Source: Bettongia penicillata ogilbyi (Eukaryota; Chordata; Mammalia; Diprotodontia; Potoroidae). Taken from it: a DNA stretch of 64,000 nucleotides. This document shows, one piece after another, positions 1 to 9,550 of the stretch. The first letter of the stretch is position 1. Every line of letters begins with the position of its first letter. Where the stretch lies: contig JAJHZJ010000413.1 of assembly GCA_023548195.1 (NCBI GenBank), positions 14,629,941 through 14,693,940 on the forward strand. The letters run 5' to 3'. Position numbers and translations under genes: made by a program. The notes beneath the pieces are model-generated. The model did no database searches. It had not been told where the DNA came from and saw only the letters and a program-made list of their open reading frames with translations.

Positions 1-465
1 ATATAATGACAGCTAAGTTCTGATATCTTTATCAGGTGGTAAGTCTCTTTGATGGAGTCACCAAATCAATCCAGAGGAATTGTGGAGAAAGGCCACAAGA
101 GCGAAATTTTTACATCTTGTGTTTGTTCGTATATCCATTGCTCCTAACTTGTTTTATAGAATCTAGCAGCTTACTTGGATGCAGAATTGAGACTCACCAG
201 TTTGCTAATGCTTCAGGATTTCCTTTCTCTACATCTTTATAGATTGAAGTCATTTTGGCAATATGGTGATTATCAAATACCAGTAGATATGTAACAAGGC
301 TACACCTTTTGGCCAAAAGTTCTACAAGTCCACTGTTATATTCATTGAAAATTTTCACATAGATGACTCATGGTGTGATAAACTTAGAATTCCACTGGAT
401 ATGAAGTTAGAACATAAGGATCTGAATTCTAGTTCTGTTACTTAGAAATACAGGATCATAGATTT
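1..465. other. No recognised feature
   Basis: I see no repeat, exon or RNA gene here. A 68-codon open frame on the plus strand (36-242) has no recognisable domain and is of a length expected by chance. Confidence 0.5.
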
Positions 466-600
466 AGAGCCTATAGGTACCTCTAAGGCTCTTCATCACA
501 AATGAGGAAACTGAGGCCCAGAGAAGTAAAATGTATGACCCAAGGTCTTCTAATCTAACTTTACCATTTTTTCCACATTGCCACCCAGTCTCTCTAGAAT
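466..600 (+). mobile_element. CORE-SINE fragment (MIR/marsupial type)
   Basis: The stretch starts with 'ggatcatagatttagagc' and contains the CORE-like block 'aatgaggaaactgaggccca', followed by a decayed version of the usual 'cccaaggtcacacag'. These are hallmarks of MIR-related tRNA-derived SINEs. The copy is old and incomplete, and the subfamily cannot be named by eye. Confidence 0.6.
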
Positions 601-699
601 TTAGGTGTATTTCTCACTTTATTAGGGACAGGTTACTTAATTTCTATATCTCTGTTTCTTTAGCTATAAATTGAAAATAATAATTTTTATGATAACAAT

Positions 700-935
700 A
701 GCTAGCAATTATATAGAGTTTTAGAGTTTGCAAAGAACCTTTTATCTGTTACCTCACTTGATAACTACATTGAGGGGAAGGTACTATTATTATCCCCATT
801 TTACAGATCAGGAAACTAAAGCAGGTAGAGATTAAATGATTTGCCCAGAGTCATACAGCTAATAAGTTGGTGGGGCAAGATTTGCACTCAGGTCTTCCTC
901 ACTCCAGACCCAAAGTTTTTCCTATCAACCCTTTA
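700..935 (+). mobile_element. MIR/THER1-like CORE-SINE
   Basis: Nearly full MIR-type body: a decayed 5' section, 'actattattatccccatttt' and 'acagatcaggaaactaaagc', then 'agagtcatacagctaataag' and 'gcactcaggtcttcctcact'. The order and spacing match MIR on the plus strand. It is diverged, as expected for an ancient mammalian SINE. Confidence 0.75.
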
Positions 936-1089
936 TAGTAATTATGAGGAAAAAACTTTGTGAACTGCAAAGTTATATACAAATATGAGCTATTATTTAT
1001 TTCCTAATGGTAGGAAATAATAGCACAAAATTAGCAATATTATTATCAACACAAAATATTTTTAATCCAATTTTATCTAATACCTCTGA

Positions 1090-1745
1090 TCGAAATCTAA
1101 ACTCTTTAGCATAGTATTTAAAACTTTCTATGCTCTTATTCCAACTTACCTTTCTTTATCTCCCACAATTCCTTAGGTATATTTACTTTTCATCTGAAAA
1201 AGACAACTCTTGCCTTCCTATGTAGAGTGTATTCACTTACTCTTCCCTTCTTTCAAACCTTTAATTATGCTATTACTATACCATTTACATTCATCAAAAT
1301 CCTTCCTGCCTTCTAGACTTGGGGCAAATACCTCTTCAGGATGCTCCAGACCAGTAGTGTCAAACTCATAGAAATGAAGCCACAAACCACATATAGGAAT
1401 TCTTGCCAGTTACATGTTGACTTAGAAAGCCACATATTAACATTATCTATGTTCTATAATCCTAAACTTATTTTTTTTAAATTTTGTTAAATATTTTCCA
1501 ATTACATTTTCATCTGGTTTAGGCTATACTAGGAAATATTGCGGGCCATGTTTGACATCTCTGTTCCAGACCACTTTGTATACTTTCGGAGGACACTTGT
1601 TTTACCTTTTTTTAACATACATTTGTTTACTTTTCTTGTTCCTCTTTTTGGACTAAAAGCTTTAAGGGACATGTTCAAGATATTTTTTACCTTTACATAT
1701 CCTGAAGTGCATAGCATAGTTCTTTGCACATAACAAATTGAATTG
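1090..1745 (+). mobile_element. L2 LINE 3' end, split by a hAT insertion
   Basis: CT-rich L2 3' region with typical phrases such as 'atccttcctgccttctagac', then 'cctctttttggactaaaagc' and 'aagtgcatagcatagttc', ending with an AATTGAATTG-type tail. The copy is interrupted at 1352-1563 by a short DNA transposon. L2 is an ancient CR1-group LINE; this piece carries no coding capacity. Confidence 0.65.
1352..1563. mobile_element. Short non-autonomous hAT-type DNA transposon
   Basis: A 212-bp element with imperfect terminal inverted repeats: the left end CAGTAGTGTCAAACTC and the right end, read in reverse complement, CAGAGATGTCAAACATGG. It is flanked by 8-bp direct repeats (1344-1351 CTCCAGAC, 1564-1571 TTCCAGAC, one mismatch), the target duplication length known for hAT elements. 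It sits inside the L2 copy and has no coding capacity. A relative with the same ends lies at 39384-39545. Confidence 0.8.
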
Positions 1746-2829
1746 AATTGAGGAAGAAAAGTTTGTTTTTAAATAATGAAATGATGAGGTTGGCTAGTTA
1801 TTGACCAACTTAAGAACTCAGAAAAAGCTTCAAGGCAAGGAAGTTGAATATTTAATACATACAGCACTAGCAACATATTCTGAATTTAAAGATTAAAAGG
1901 AAAAACTTCAGGAAGTGATGCCAATAACTTTTATGGGGAGCAACAAAATCCAGTACAATGTCAAGAAGGGAAGAACAGAAAACAAAGGGACTTGGAGGAC
2001 AGGTGTTCTACATTTTAAAAGTAGCACTTCAATGATCATGGATTTCACAGACCCTGTATGTCCACCTTCTGCAGATATGAAGCAGGGTTTCTCTGCAGTT
2101 CAACGGGTACCCTTAAAAATTACTGTGGTGCTCCAAGCCTTATCAGCTGCTGGCTGATGTCCAGGTGCCAAGAGTCTTCACACTTACTTAGGCTGACCAG
2201 TCACCTAGACAATTGACTTGCCTAGACAATGTACATTGTTTATCAACAGACCCATTCTTTTCAGCTTTGTAGGATGCAGAAGAGCCTATACTTGGCAAAT
2301 GTAGCTTTCATAACAGTGTCGCCTCCATGCCATGCTAAAGCATGAAGTAAGTCTTTGGTGGGTGAAGAAATACTTAAAAATAATACTTTAGAATTTCAAT
2401 GATTAATGATTTCATTTTAGTATAGGTATCAGAGACACATCAAAATCCCCCTACAGCTTAGTAGAGGGTCTTCATGGCCATGGACAAGGGCAAAAATTAA
2501 TCCCCTTTCAGTTAGTGTTATAGTTTTTCTATACTTAGCTAGGTTGATCCATGAACAGCAGACATATATCCTACCACCAAGCCCATAACTGAGGTCTTTC
2601 TAGCTTAATTATGAATTGACACTTATTAGCATAGCTTTGACCTCCAAACTATAAGAAGACACCAGAGTAGGATATTGGAGAAGATTTCAGGTATTATGAG
2701 AAGGGGGTGGGGGAATAATGAGTATATCGATGTGTTGGAATAATGCCTTGCTGTAAGAAATGAAGAAAGTGATTGTTTCAGAGAAGCCTAGGAAGAGTTA
2801 TAACTGATCCAGAGTAAACAATAAAAATG
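1746..2829. other. No recognised feature
   Basis: About 1.1 kb with no repeat family I can name and no coding signal. An 80-codon plus-strand frame (1915-2157) shows no domain or splice context. It may be unique sequence or a strongly decayed repeat. Confidence 0.45.
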
Positions 2830-3095
2830 AACTATTTTGAATGACAAGAACCATGACTCCAGCAGAAGAACGATGAATCACGCTACCCACCTTCTGACCA
2901 AGAGGTGACGGGTTAATATGCATAATAAGACTCATTTTTGGATATAATAAAAGTAGGAATTTCCTTTGTTTGACTAAACTTATTTGTTACAAAGGTTTTA
3001 ATTTTTTTTTTTTGCACAGGCAAAAGAGAGGGATATGGGGGAATAATGGATGCTTGATAATTTTTTAAAATTTAAAATAAATTTTTAGCCAAAGA
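2830..3095 (+). mobile_element. L1 3' UTR fragment
   Basis: This resembles the 3' UTR of the L1 copies elsewhere in the window (compare 36995-37210): 'gactccagcagaagaacgat', 'atataataaaagtaggaatt' and an A/T-rich tail ending near 'aaataaatttttagcc'. Plus orientation, no coding sequence. Confidence 0.55.
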
Positions 3096-3174
3096 GCAAG
3101 CTCATTGTTTTGGGACAGGAACAAAACAGGGATTACGTGACCCAAATGTACTTTTAAGTAAGTTGCTCTCATTC

Positions 3175-3300
3175 ATACAGAGCTTTCCTTAACTCTAATT
3201 AGCCAGAGAAAATTCTCCCATTTGTAAACTGAGGGGCTTGGACCAGACAAATGAATACGGTTTCTTCCAGCTTTAACATGCAAAGATTTTATGATGTGGG
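3175..3300 (+). mobile_element. tRNA-like SINE 3' fragment
   Basis: The segment 'tttgtaaactgaggggcttg' followed by 'gaccagac' and 'tttcttccagctttaacatg' matches the tail of the marsupial tRNA-like SINE whose consensus runs 'aaaatgaggggttggactagatgacc...'. The 5' half is missing or decayed. Confidence 0.5.
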
Positions 3301-3514
3301 GTGAAAGGGGGATGAGAATGTGGGAATGAACCTTGACTTCCATTCACAGTAATAAATTAACCATAGGCATGCAAAAAATTGATTATGACTTTAGCTGATT
3401 TTTAACTCCATCTTGTCTAGCAAATATCTTTCAATTTACTCTTGATTAAGGCTGTAAACTAATGAAAAGGTATACACTTAAAATGCTTGACATGTCTCTG
3501 CCGCAGAGAGTGCT

Positions 3515-3590
3515 GTAGCACAGAACTTGGGACACGGTAAGTACTTAATAAATTCTCACTGGATGAATGAGAGAGTGAGTGAATGAATAT
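3515..3590 (+). mobile_element. L2 3' tail fragment
   Basis: The phrase 'gtaagtacttaataaattct' followed by a TGAATGA-type tail is the characteristic 3' end of L2. Only the tail survives. Confidence 0.55.
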
Positions 3591-3749
3591 GTATTTTTTT
3601 TGCTATTTGTCTTTGAAAATGCATAAACTCAAGCCAATGTCAGGGAGTAGCGAGTTTGGAGGTAGGGTTTATAGACTTATTTTCTACCATAGACTTGCAG
3701 AGAAGAGGAAGCAGAATTTCCAGGATGATATAATTAAACCAGTTCTTTA

Positions 3750-4240
3750 GTGGGAATTCCATATGTGATCGTTACAACTCTCCATGATGGGAAAACATTA
3801 CCTTCCAAAGCAGCCATTCCATTCTTGGCCAACTTGAATTACTGTACATTTTTTCCTTCTATCAAGCCAAAATATACCTCTTTTCATCTCACACATTGTT
3901 CTTACTTCTGTCCTCTGGAGGCCAAGTTAAACAAGGCTAATCCCTTTTCTACATGGCAGTCCTTCAAATTTTCAAACAAATATGTTCTTCTTAGGCCAAA
4001 CATCTCCAAGTCCTTCACATGCTCTTTGTCTGGCATGATTTTATATCTTTTTACTCCCCTGGCCACCCTCCTCTGGAGGTGCTCACACTTGTCAATCTCC
4101 TTTCTCAAATGTATCACCCAGAAATACAAACCATATTCCAGAAATCATCTGAGCCAGGCAGAGTGCAGCAGTGTTATTTTTTCTGTCATCTGGCACACTA
4201 TGTTTCCATTAATACAGCCCAATATTAAATTCTAGGAGTG
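3750..4240 (-). mobile_element. CR1/L3-like LINE ORF2 C-terminal relic
   Basis: On the minus strand, the frame ending near 3902 reads QRRVARGVK, MPDKEHVKDLEMFGLRRTYL and similar. This resembles the C-terminal part of CR1/L3 reverse transcriptase ('QRR.T..V.G...Y..RL.ELG.FSLEKRRLRGDL'). The plus-strand text 'tggccaccctcctctggagg' is the antisense of the same block. The 161-codon plus-strand frame here is a shadow. No catalytic part is present; it is an old fragment. Confidence 0.65.
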
Positions 4241-4254
4241 CCATATTATAACAT

Positions 4255-4345
4255 TTTCACATCTGTAAAACGGGAACAATGATATGAACTTCTAACAATC
4301 CCGTGCACTTCTAAAGAGTTGTTGCAAGGAAATCAGAATAAGAAT
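4255..4345 (+). mobile_element. SINE fragment
   Basis: The phrases 'catctgtaaaacgggaacaa' and 'gttgttgcaaggaaatcag' match the middle and 3' parts of marsupial MIR3-like tRNA SINEs. The 5' half is absent. Confidence 0.45.
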
Positions 4346-4364
4346 CAGATTTTTACTCAGTAGA

Positions 4365-4868
4365 GATCTCAATGATCATCTAGCCCAAGTCATACTTCAA
4401 AAGAAATCCCCATGAAAACAGTCATTCTTCAATCTCTGCTTAGATACATGCAATGTACTTCCCAACGAATTATCCCAAGATAATTCCAAAGAACTTTTGA
4501 TGACAAATGCTCTGAATACAAATTGAAATATATTTTAAACAAACAAACTCTATTTTCTTTTGTGTGTATATGTTTTCTCTCATACATAGCCACATGTATA
4601 ATCAATATCATATTGCTTGCCTTTTCAAGGAGTGTGGGAGGGTCGAGAAAGTAGGGGAGGGGCAGGTGGGTAGAAGAGACAATTTGGTATGCAATTTTTA
4701 GAAATAAATATTAATTTTTTAATATGTATTTGGGAACTATTTAACAAAATAAATAAAAATACAATTAAAAATACTTCCAATGTAGGGAATTCTACCACCT
4801 TAGGTAACCAGTTCTACTCCTGTATAGCTGTGGTTTCTATCTTATTTTATTTTAAAAATATTTTTATT
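4365..4868 (-). mobile_element. CR1/L3-like fragment, interrupted by L1 3' end
   Basis: The antisense text 'aatgatcatctagcccaag', 'cttcaatctctgcttagata' and, further right, 'tagggaattctaccacctta' are the leading blocks of the same CR1/L3-type repeat seen at 3750-4240 and 54440-54960. The piece is split near 4555-4770 by a plus-strand L1 tail. Confidence 0.5.
4555..4770 (+). mobile_element. L1 3' UTR tail
   Basis: The sequence 'attgcttgccttttcaagga', a G-rich polypurine stretch and 'caatttggtatgcaattttt', then AAATAAATATT-type A-rich sequence, follow the 3' UTR layout of L1 and HAL1 copies in this window. It appears to have entered a CR1/L3 remnant. Confidence 0.5.
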
Positions 4869-5025
4869 TGGGGCAGCTAAGTGGCATAGCACTTAGAGTC
4901 CCAGTCCTAGAGTCAGGAGGACCTGAGTTCAAATCCAGCCTCAGACACTTGACACTTACTAGTTGTGTGACTTTGGGCAAGTCACTTAATCTCAATTGCC
5001 TTGCCTTCCCCCCTTCCAAAAAAAA
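4869..5025 (+). mobile_element. Marsupial tRNA-derived SINE with A-tail
   Basis: Complete-looking SINE: 'ggggcagctaagtggcatag' head with a tRNA A-box-like block, 'gtcaggaggacctgagttca' and 'gagttcaaatccagcctcag' (B-box-like GTTCAAATCC), 'gtgtgactttgggcaagtca' and an A9 tail. Such SINEs are Pol III transcribed and moved by L1 machinery (family knowledge). Low divergence suggests it is among the younger SINEs here. Confidence 0.85.
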
Positions 5026-5575
5026 ATTATTTTTTCAATTACTTGTAAAAATTTTTAATGTTTGGTTTTTTTAATTTTGAGTTCCAAATTTTCCCCTTCT
5101 CTTCCTCTTCTTCCCCCTCCTTGAGAAGACAAGCAATTCAGTATAAGTTATACATGTGCAGTCATGCAAAGTTTGTTGTGAAAAAAAAAAAGACAGACCA
5201 AAAAATCCCCCAACTCAATAATAATAAAGGTTTTAAAAGTATGTTTCAGTCTGCATTCAGAGTCCATCAGTCAGCATTTTTCATCACGAGTCCTTTGGAA
5301 CTGTCTAGAATCATTGTCTTACTGAGAATAACTAAGTCATTCACAGTTGATCATGTACGATACTGCTGTTATGCATACGATATTCTCCTGGTTCTCCTCA
5401 CTTCACTTTGCATCATTTGTGCAAGTCTTTCCAGGTTTTTCGAAGTCTGCCTGTTCATCATTTCTTATAACACAATAATATTCCATTACATTCATATATC
5501 ACAGCTTGTTCAGCCTTTCCCCAGTTGATGATCATCTTTTCCATTTCCAATTCTTTGCTACAACAAAATGTGTAT
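5026..5575 (-). mobile_element. L1 3' end (ORF2 tail and 3' UTR)
   Basis: In reverse complement the stretch gives the ORF2 C-terminal DNA block also found at 60905-61045 ('atatgaatgtaatggaat', 'agaaatgatgaacaggcaga', 'aggagaaccaggagaata'), then a 3' UTR with a G/A-rich tract and 'aaaatttggaactcaaaatt'. The copy is 5'-truncated and frame-broken. Confidence 0.75.
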
Positions 5576-5579
5576 AATT

Positions 5580-6060
5580 CTAATTTGGTGAAATTTTTTC
5601 TTGACATTGCATAAATTTGCCTTTTTGCAACTTCTACTCATTGCTCCTGACTCTTTCTTCTGAAGGTCAAACAGGATAAGTCTAATCTAAGGGTGTACTG
5701 TTAAATATTTAATAACCAAGTCTCCAAAAAAAAAAGCCAAAATGTACACATGACCAACCTTCAAGTTTAATCTGATTTATTAACATTTTCTCCATTACTT
5801 TCTTAAGTCTAGACAATCAATAACACAATAATTCCAGTCATGATTTGTAACATTAACCCAGTGTACATAAATGGTCAGACCGAAACTTTAGCAATCAGCC
5901 CTCACAAGCTTGTCTGATCTGATACCAGCACACCTCTGAATCCCCATTCCACATGACAGCCCTCAACATTTTGATGGCAGTTATCATTCCATCAGAAGTC
6001 TTCTCCAGGTTAAACATCCTTTCTTCCTTTAGTTGATTGCTATGTGACAAAAAGTAAAGT
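5580..6060 (-). mobile_element. CR1/L3-like fragment, split by a hAT insertion
   Basis: The antisense phrases 'cttctactcattgctcctga' and 'ccattccacatgacagccct', then 'cttctccaggttaaacatcc', match the CR1/L3-type repeat of 3750-4240. Element DNA of 5689-5938 interrupts it. Confidence 0.6.
5689..5938. mobile_element. Putative non-autonomous hAT element
   Basis: The left end 'aagggtgtactgttaaatat' and the right end, read in reverse complement, 'cagaggtgtgctggtatcag' form an imperfect terminal inverted repeat of the CAGGGGTGTGCTGGTA type known from hAT elements. About 250 bp, no coding sequence. An exact 8-bp target duplication is not clear, so the limits are approximate. Confidence 0.55.
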
Positions 6061-6330
6061 CCCTTTAATGGGCCCCAAGTTCAGGTTACACAGGGCTGTT
6101 ATGAAGTCCAGATGTTGCATTAATATCAAAAATTAACAGGAAAATTAAAAAAACCCAACAACTTTGAAGGGAAAAAACAACCTAGTGCAATTTTATGAAG
6201 AGAGGGGGAAAAAGGGAGTCAGAGGACAGTACATGCATTTTTAAAAATCCTCCTTCAAGGATTAGGGATTATTCATTCTAAAAACTGTTCCAAAAATAAC
6301 CCTGATGGGGTTGCTAATAGAATCCTAACA
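6061..6330. other. No recognised feature
   Basis: AT-rich sequence; I see no repeat signature or coding signal. Confidence 0.4.
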
Positions 6331-6795
6331 TAATTTACTCACCTCCAGATCCTTTCTCTTCCAGTAAATCCTGCCCACTGTTGCCAGATTAATCATGCTA
6401 AAATGCTACTTTAACCATGTCATTCCTTTCTCAAGAAACTATAATAATTCCCACTGCACGTTGGATCAAACCCAAATATTTCATTTTGGTATTGAAAGCC
6501 TTCTGCCATGCAGCTCCACCTTTACAGCTAATTTTATCTCCCTCCGTTCCCCTAAAAGGAGGCCTTGGTTCTAGGAAAACACTTCCTCTGTTTCCTGAAT
6601 AAGCTGTCCCTCCCTCACAGTCCTTAACCTCTCTCTTCTTACTCACATGAGCTATTCACAGGAAATACTTGAAAAAAATAATTGTATGTGATCCACAATG
6701 ATCTCTGTTGTTTCATTGTTAAATTCCTTTTTTGCTGAGACCTGAGATTACTTGAGGGTAGGAACTATGCTCCTACCTCTGTAGAAATAAATTGT
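6331..6795 (+). mobile_element. L2 LINE 3' region
   Basis: 'ccactgttgccagattaatc', 'tttaaccatgtcattccttt', 'aacccaaatatttcattttg' and 'aaagccttctgccatgcagc' follow the order of the L2 3' consensus. 'gagggtaggaactatgctcc' near 6755 is the known L2 tail phrase. Overlapping short frames on both strands are shadows. Confidence 0.75.
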
Positions 6796-6904
6796 AACTG
6801 GTCTGTACTATCAATGGGGTGAAGCTACCTCACTTATCCTACAAAAGGTAGTCCTGTAGTGACCGCTGGTCACTTTTGCCAAGACCACAAATCAAGAAAG
6901 TAAG

Positions 6905-7409
6905 CAAGAAACAGGTGTTTATTCAATGTTAGATGCTAGAGTTACAAAGACAGAAGTGGAATTGTCCCTTCTTTCAAGTGGTTTGTATTCTATTCATGAG
7001 ACGACATATATGTACATGTCATATATGCAAAAGTAAGGTTGGGGAACAATGTACTAGCAACTGGGAGTAAAGAGGAGGATTGGGGAAGGTCTTGTGTTGT
7101 AGATATCACTTATACTGGTTTTTTTCAGAGAAACAGAGGTGAGACAGAGGTGCACTCCAGGCATGGATAGCTGGTAAAGAAGCCCAGAGATGGGAGGAGG
7201 AGAGCTGTGTATAAGAAACAGCAACACAGTCAATGTGGCTGGATTAGAGCACAGGAAGGAAAGGGAAGTGTCATAAGTCGTTAAGGGAGTTGTCCAGAGC
7301 CATGTTGTGGTGGGCTTTAACTGTCCAAACAAGGAATTCTGTATTTGATCCTAGAGGGTACTAGCCACCAGAGGTTACTAAATAGGAGAAAATGGCCAGA
7401 TGGGCCCTT
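6905..7409 (-). mobile_element. L2-clade LINE fragment (antisense), 3' side of HAL1 insertion
   Basis: On the plus strand this reads 'caggtgtttattcaatgtta', 'cagagatgggaggaggagag', 'gttgtggtgggctttaactg' and 'ttctgtatttgatcctagag', the antisense of the repeat seen more fully at 24296-25190. The copy continues beyond the HAL1 insertion for a few tens of bases near 10411. Confidence 0.55.
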
Positions 7410-7424
7410 TAGGACAATAATTTT
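7410..7424. repeat. HAL1 copy 1 target site duplication (3' side)
   Basis: TAGGACAATAATTTT, an exact 15-bp match to 10396-10410. The last T residues merge with the poly-A/T tail, so the inner edge is uncertain by a few bases. Confidence 0.85.
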
Positions 7425-8263
7425 TTTTTTAATTAATTTATTTATTTAAATTTTTTACATTCATTTTCACAAATTTTTGGGTTCCAAATTTTCTCCCCTT
7501 TTCTCCCCTCCCCCCACCCAATATCCCAAGCAATCTAATTTTCCCTATCTCCAATCTGCCCTCTCTTCTGTCATCTCTCCCTTCTCTTGTCTCCATCTTC
7601 TCTTTTCTCCTGTAGGGCCAGATGACTTTCTATTCCTCCTTAACTGTATGTCTTCTTTCCTAGTTGCAACAACAATACTAAACAGTTGTTCCTAAAACTT
7701 TGAGTTCCAAATTCTCCTCATCCCTCCCTCCCCACCCATTCCCTTTGGGACAGCAGGCAATTCAATATAGGCCATATCTGTGTAGTTTTGCAAATGACCT
7801 CCCTGATAGTCGTGTTGTGTAAGACTAACTGGATTACCATCCCTCCTAACCTGCCCCTCATTGTTTCTCTTCTGTCTTTTGATCCTGTCCCTCCCCAAGT
7901 GTTGACTTCAAATTGCTCCCTCCTCCCTTTGCCCTCCCTTCTATCATCCCCCCCCCTTGCAATATCTCTTTCTCCCCCACTTTCTTATACTGTAAGATAG
8001 GTTTTCATACCACAATGAGTGTGCATTTCACTCCTTCGTTTAGTCAAATGTGATGAGAGTAAACTTCTTGTTTTTTGTTTTTTTTTTCTCAGCTCTCCTC
8101 TTTTTCCCTCCACTAAGAAAAACTCCTACCTGCCTCTTAAATGACATATAGTTACCCCCTTTCCTTTCCCTCCCCCTATATTTCTCTCTCACCATTTACC
8201 CTAGTTTCTTTTAAGGTTTGGTCCCATCCTATTCAGTTCAATCTGTGCTCTCTATCTCTGTAT

Positions 8264-8312
8264 GTGTGTGCATGTGTGTATGTGTGTGCATGCGTGTACA
8301 TGTGTATGTGTG
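8264..8312. repeat. (TG)n-rich interrupted microsatellite in HAL1 3' UTR
   Basis: TGTGTG tract interrupted by CATG and TATG units. The other two HAL1 copies have a CA/TG tract at the corresponding site (12402-12432 and 62401-62521), so the tract is part of the family. Confidence 0.85.
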
Positions 8313-8446
8313 TTCCCACCAACTACCCAGATACAGAAAAGTTTTAAGAGTTACAAATACTGTCTTTCCATGTAGGAATGTAAACAGTTCACTCATGGTA
8401 AGTCCCTTAAGACTTCTCTTTGCTGTTTACTTTTTCATGCTTCTTC

Positions 8447-9550
8447 TCATTCTTGTGTTTGAAAGTCAAATTTTCTTTTCAGCTCTGGTTTTTTCATCAA
8501 GAATGATTGAAAGTCCTCTGTTTCATTGAAAGACCATATTTTCCCTTGAAGTATTATACTCAGTTTAGCTGGGTAGGTGATTCTTGGTTTGAATCCTAGT
8601 TCCTTTGCCTTCTGGAATATCCTATTCCATGCCCTTCGATCCCTTAATGTAGAAGCTGCTAGATCTTGGGTTATCCTGATTGTATTTCCACAGTACTGGA
8701 ATTGTTTCTTTCTAGCTGCTTGCAAGATTTTTTCCTTGAGCTGGGAGTTCTGGAATTTGGCCACAATGTTCCTAGGAGTTTCTCTTTTTGGATCTCTTTC
8801 AGGTGGTGATCGATGGATTCTTTCAATACTTATTTTGCCCTCTGGTTCTAGAATGTCAGGGCAGTTTTCCTTGATAATTTCATGGAAGATGATGTCTAGG
8901 CTCTTTTTTTGATCATGACTTTCAGGTAGTCCCATAATTTTTAAATTGTCTCTCCTGGATCTATTTTCCAAGTCAGTTGTTTTTCCCATGAGATATTTCA
9001 CATTCTCTTCCATTTTTTCGTTCTTTTGGTTTTGTTTGGTGATTTCTTGGTTTCTCATAAAGTCATTAGACTCCATCTGTTCCATTCTAATTTTGAGAGA
9101 ACTATTAAATTCAGTGAGCTTTTGAGCCTCTTTTTCCATTTGTCTAATTCTGCTTTTGAAAGCATTCTTCTCCTCATTGGCTTTTTGAACCTCCTTTGCC
9201 AATTGGGTGAGCCTATTTTTCAAGGTGTTAATTTCCTCAGCATTTTTTTGGGTCTCCTTTACCAAGGTATTGACCTGTTTTTCATACTTTTGTTGCATCT
9301 CTGACATTTCTCTTCCCAGTTTTTCCTCCACCTGTCTAATTTGCTTTTCAAAATCCTTTTTGAGCTCTTCCAGGGCCTGAGCCCACCCACCACCCCCCTG
9401 GGGTGTCTGGGGTACTGAGGCCCTGCCCTCCATGTCTTTTCCTGATGGCAGGAATACGTCCTCATCTTCGTCAGATCCGAAGGTCGGGATCATTTGCATT
9501 TGTTGGAAAAAACTCTCTAAAGTCTTATTTTTCTTCCCTTTTCTAGGCAT
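8447..9550 (-). CDS. L1-type ORF1 protein of HAL1 copy 1 (intact, 367 aa)
   Basis: Retrotransposon nucleic-acid-binding chaperone, expected to trimerise and coat its own RNA. It starts at the first ATG after the 5' UTR, with A at position -3. The N-terminus is basic (MPRKGKKNK) followed by an acidic patch (GSDEDED, 25-31). A long coiled coil spans roughly 56-195, rich in heptad-like E/K/L/I. The RRM-like region begins at about 195 with ENRSRRDNLKIMGLPE, and a C-terminal domain runs about 250-355 with RNIVAKF, LKEKILQAARKK and ITYPAKLSI. These blocks align in order with mammalian L1 ORF1p. There is no internal stop or frameshift. The stop comes four codons earlier than in HAL1 copies 2 and 3. 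Not a host gene; expression is unknown. Confidence 0.9.
   Translation of the reverse strand: MPRKGKKNKTLESFFQQMQMIPTFGSDEDEDVFLPSGKDMEGRASVPQTPQGGGGWAQALEELKKDFEKQIRQVEEKLGREMSEMQQKYEKQVNTLVKETQKNAEEINTLKNRLTQLAKEVQKANEEKNAFKSRIRQMEKEAQKLTEFNSSLKIRMEQMESNDFMRNQEITKQNQKNEKMEENVKYLMGKTTDLENRSRRDNLKIMGLPESHDQKKSLDIIFHEIIKENCPDILEPEGKISIERIHRSPPERDPKRETPRNIVAKFQNSQLKEKILQAARKKQFQYCGNTIRITQDLAASTLRDRRAWNRIFQKAKELGFKPRITYPAKLSIILQGKIWSFNETEDFQSFLMKKPELKRKFDFQTQE

Noticed and set aside
290..325. Short U2-like 'ccttttggcc' text
   Set aside because: No further U2 snRNA sequence follows.
3750..4235. 161-codon plus-strand open frame
   Set aside because: It is the antisense shadow of a CR1/L3-like LINE remnant, and its translation shows no domain.
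4900..5000. tRNA-like A and B boxes that could suggest tRNA genes
   Set aside because: They belong to tRNA-derived SINE heads repeated many times in the window; no cloverleaf can be completed.
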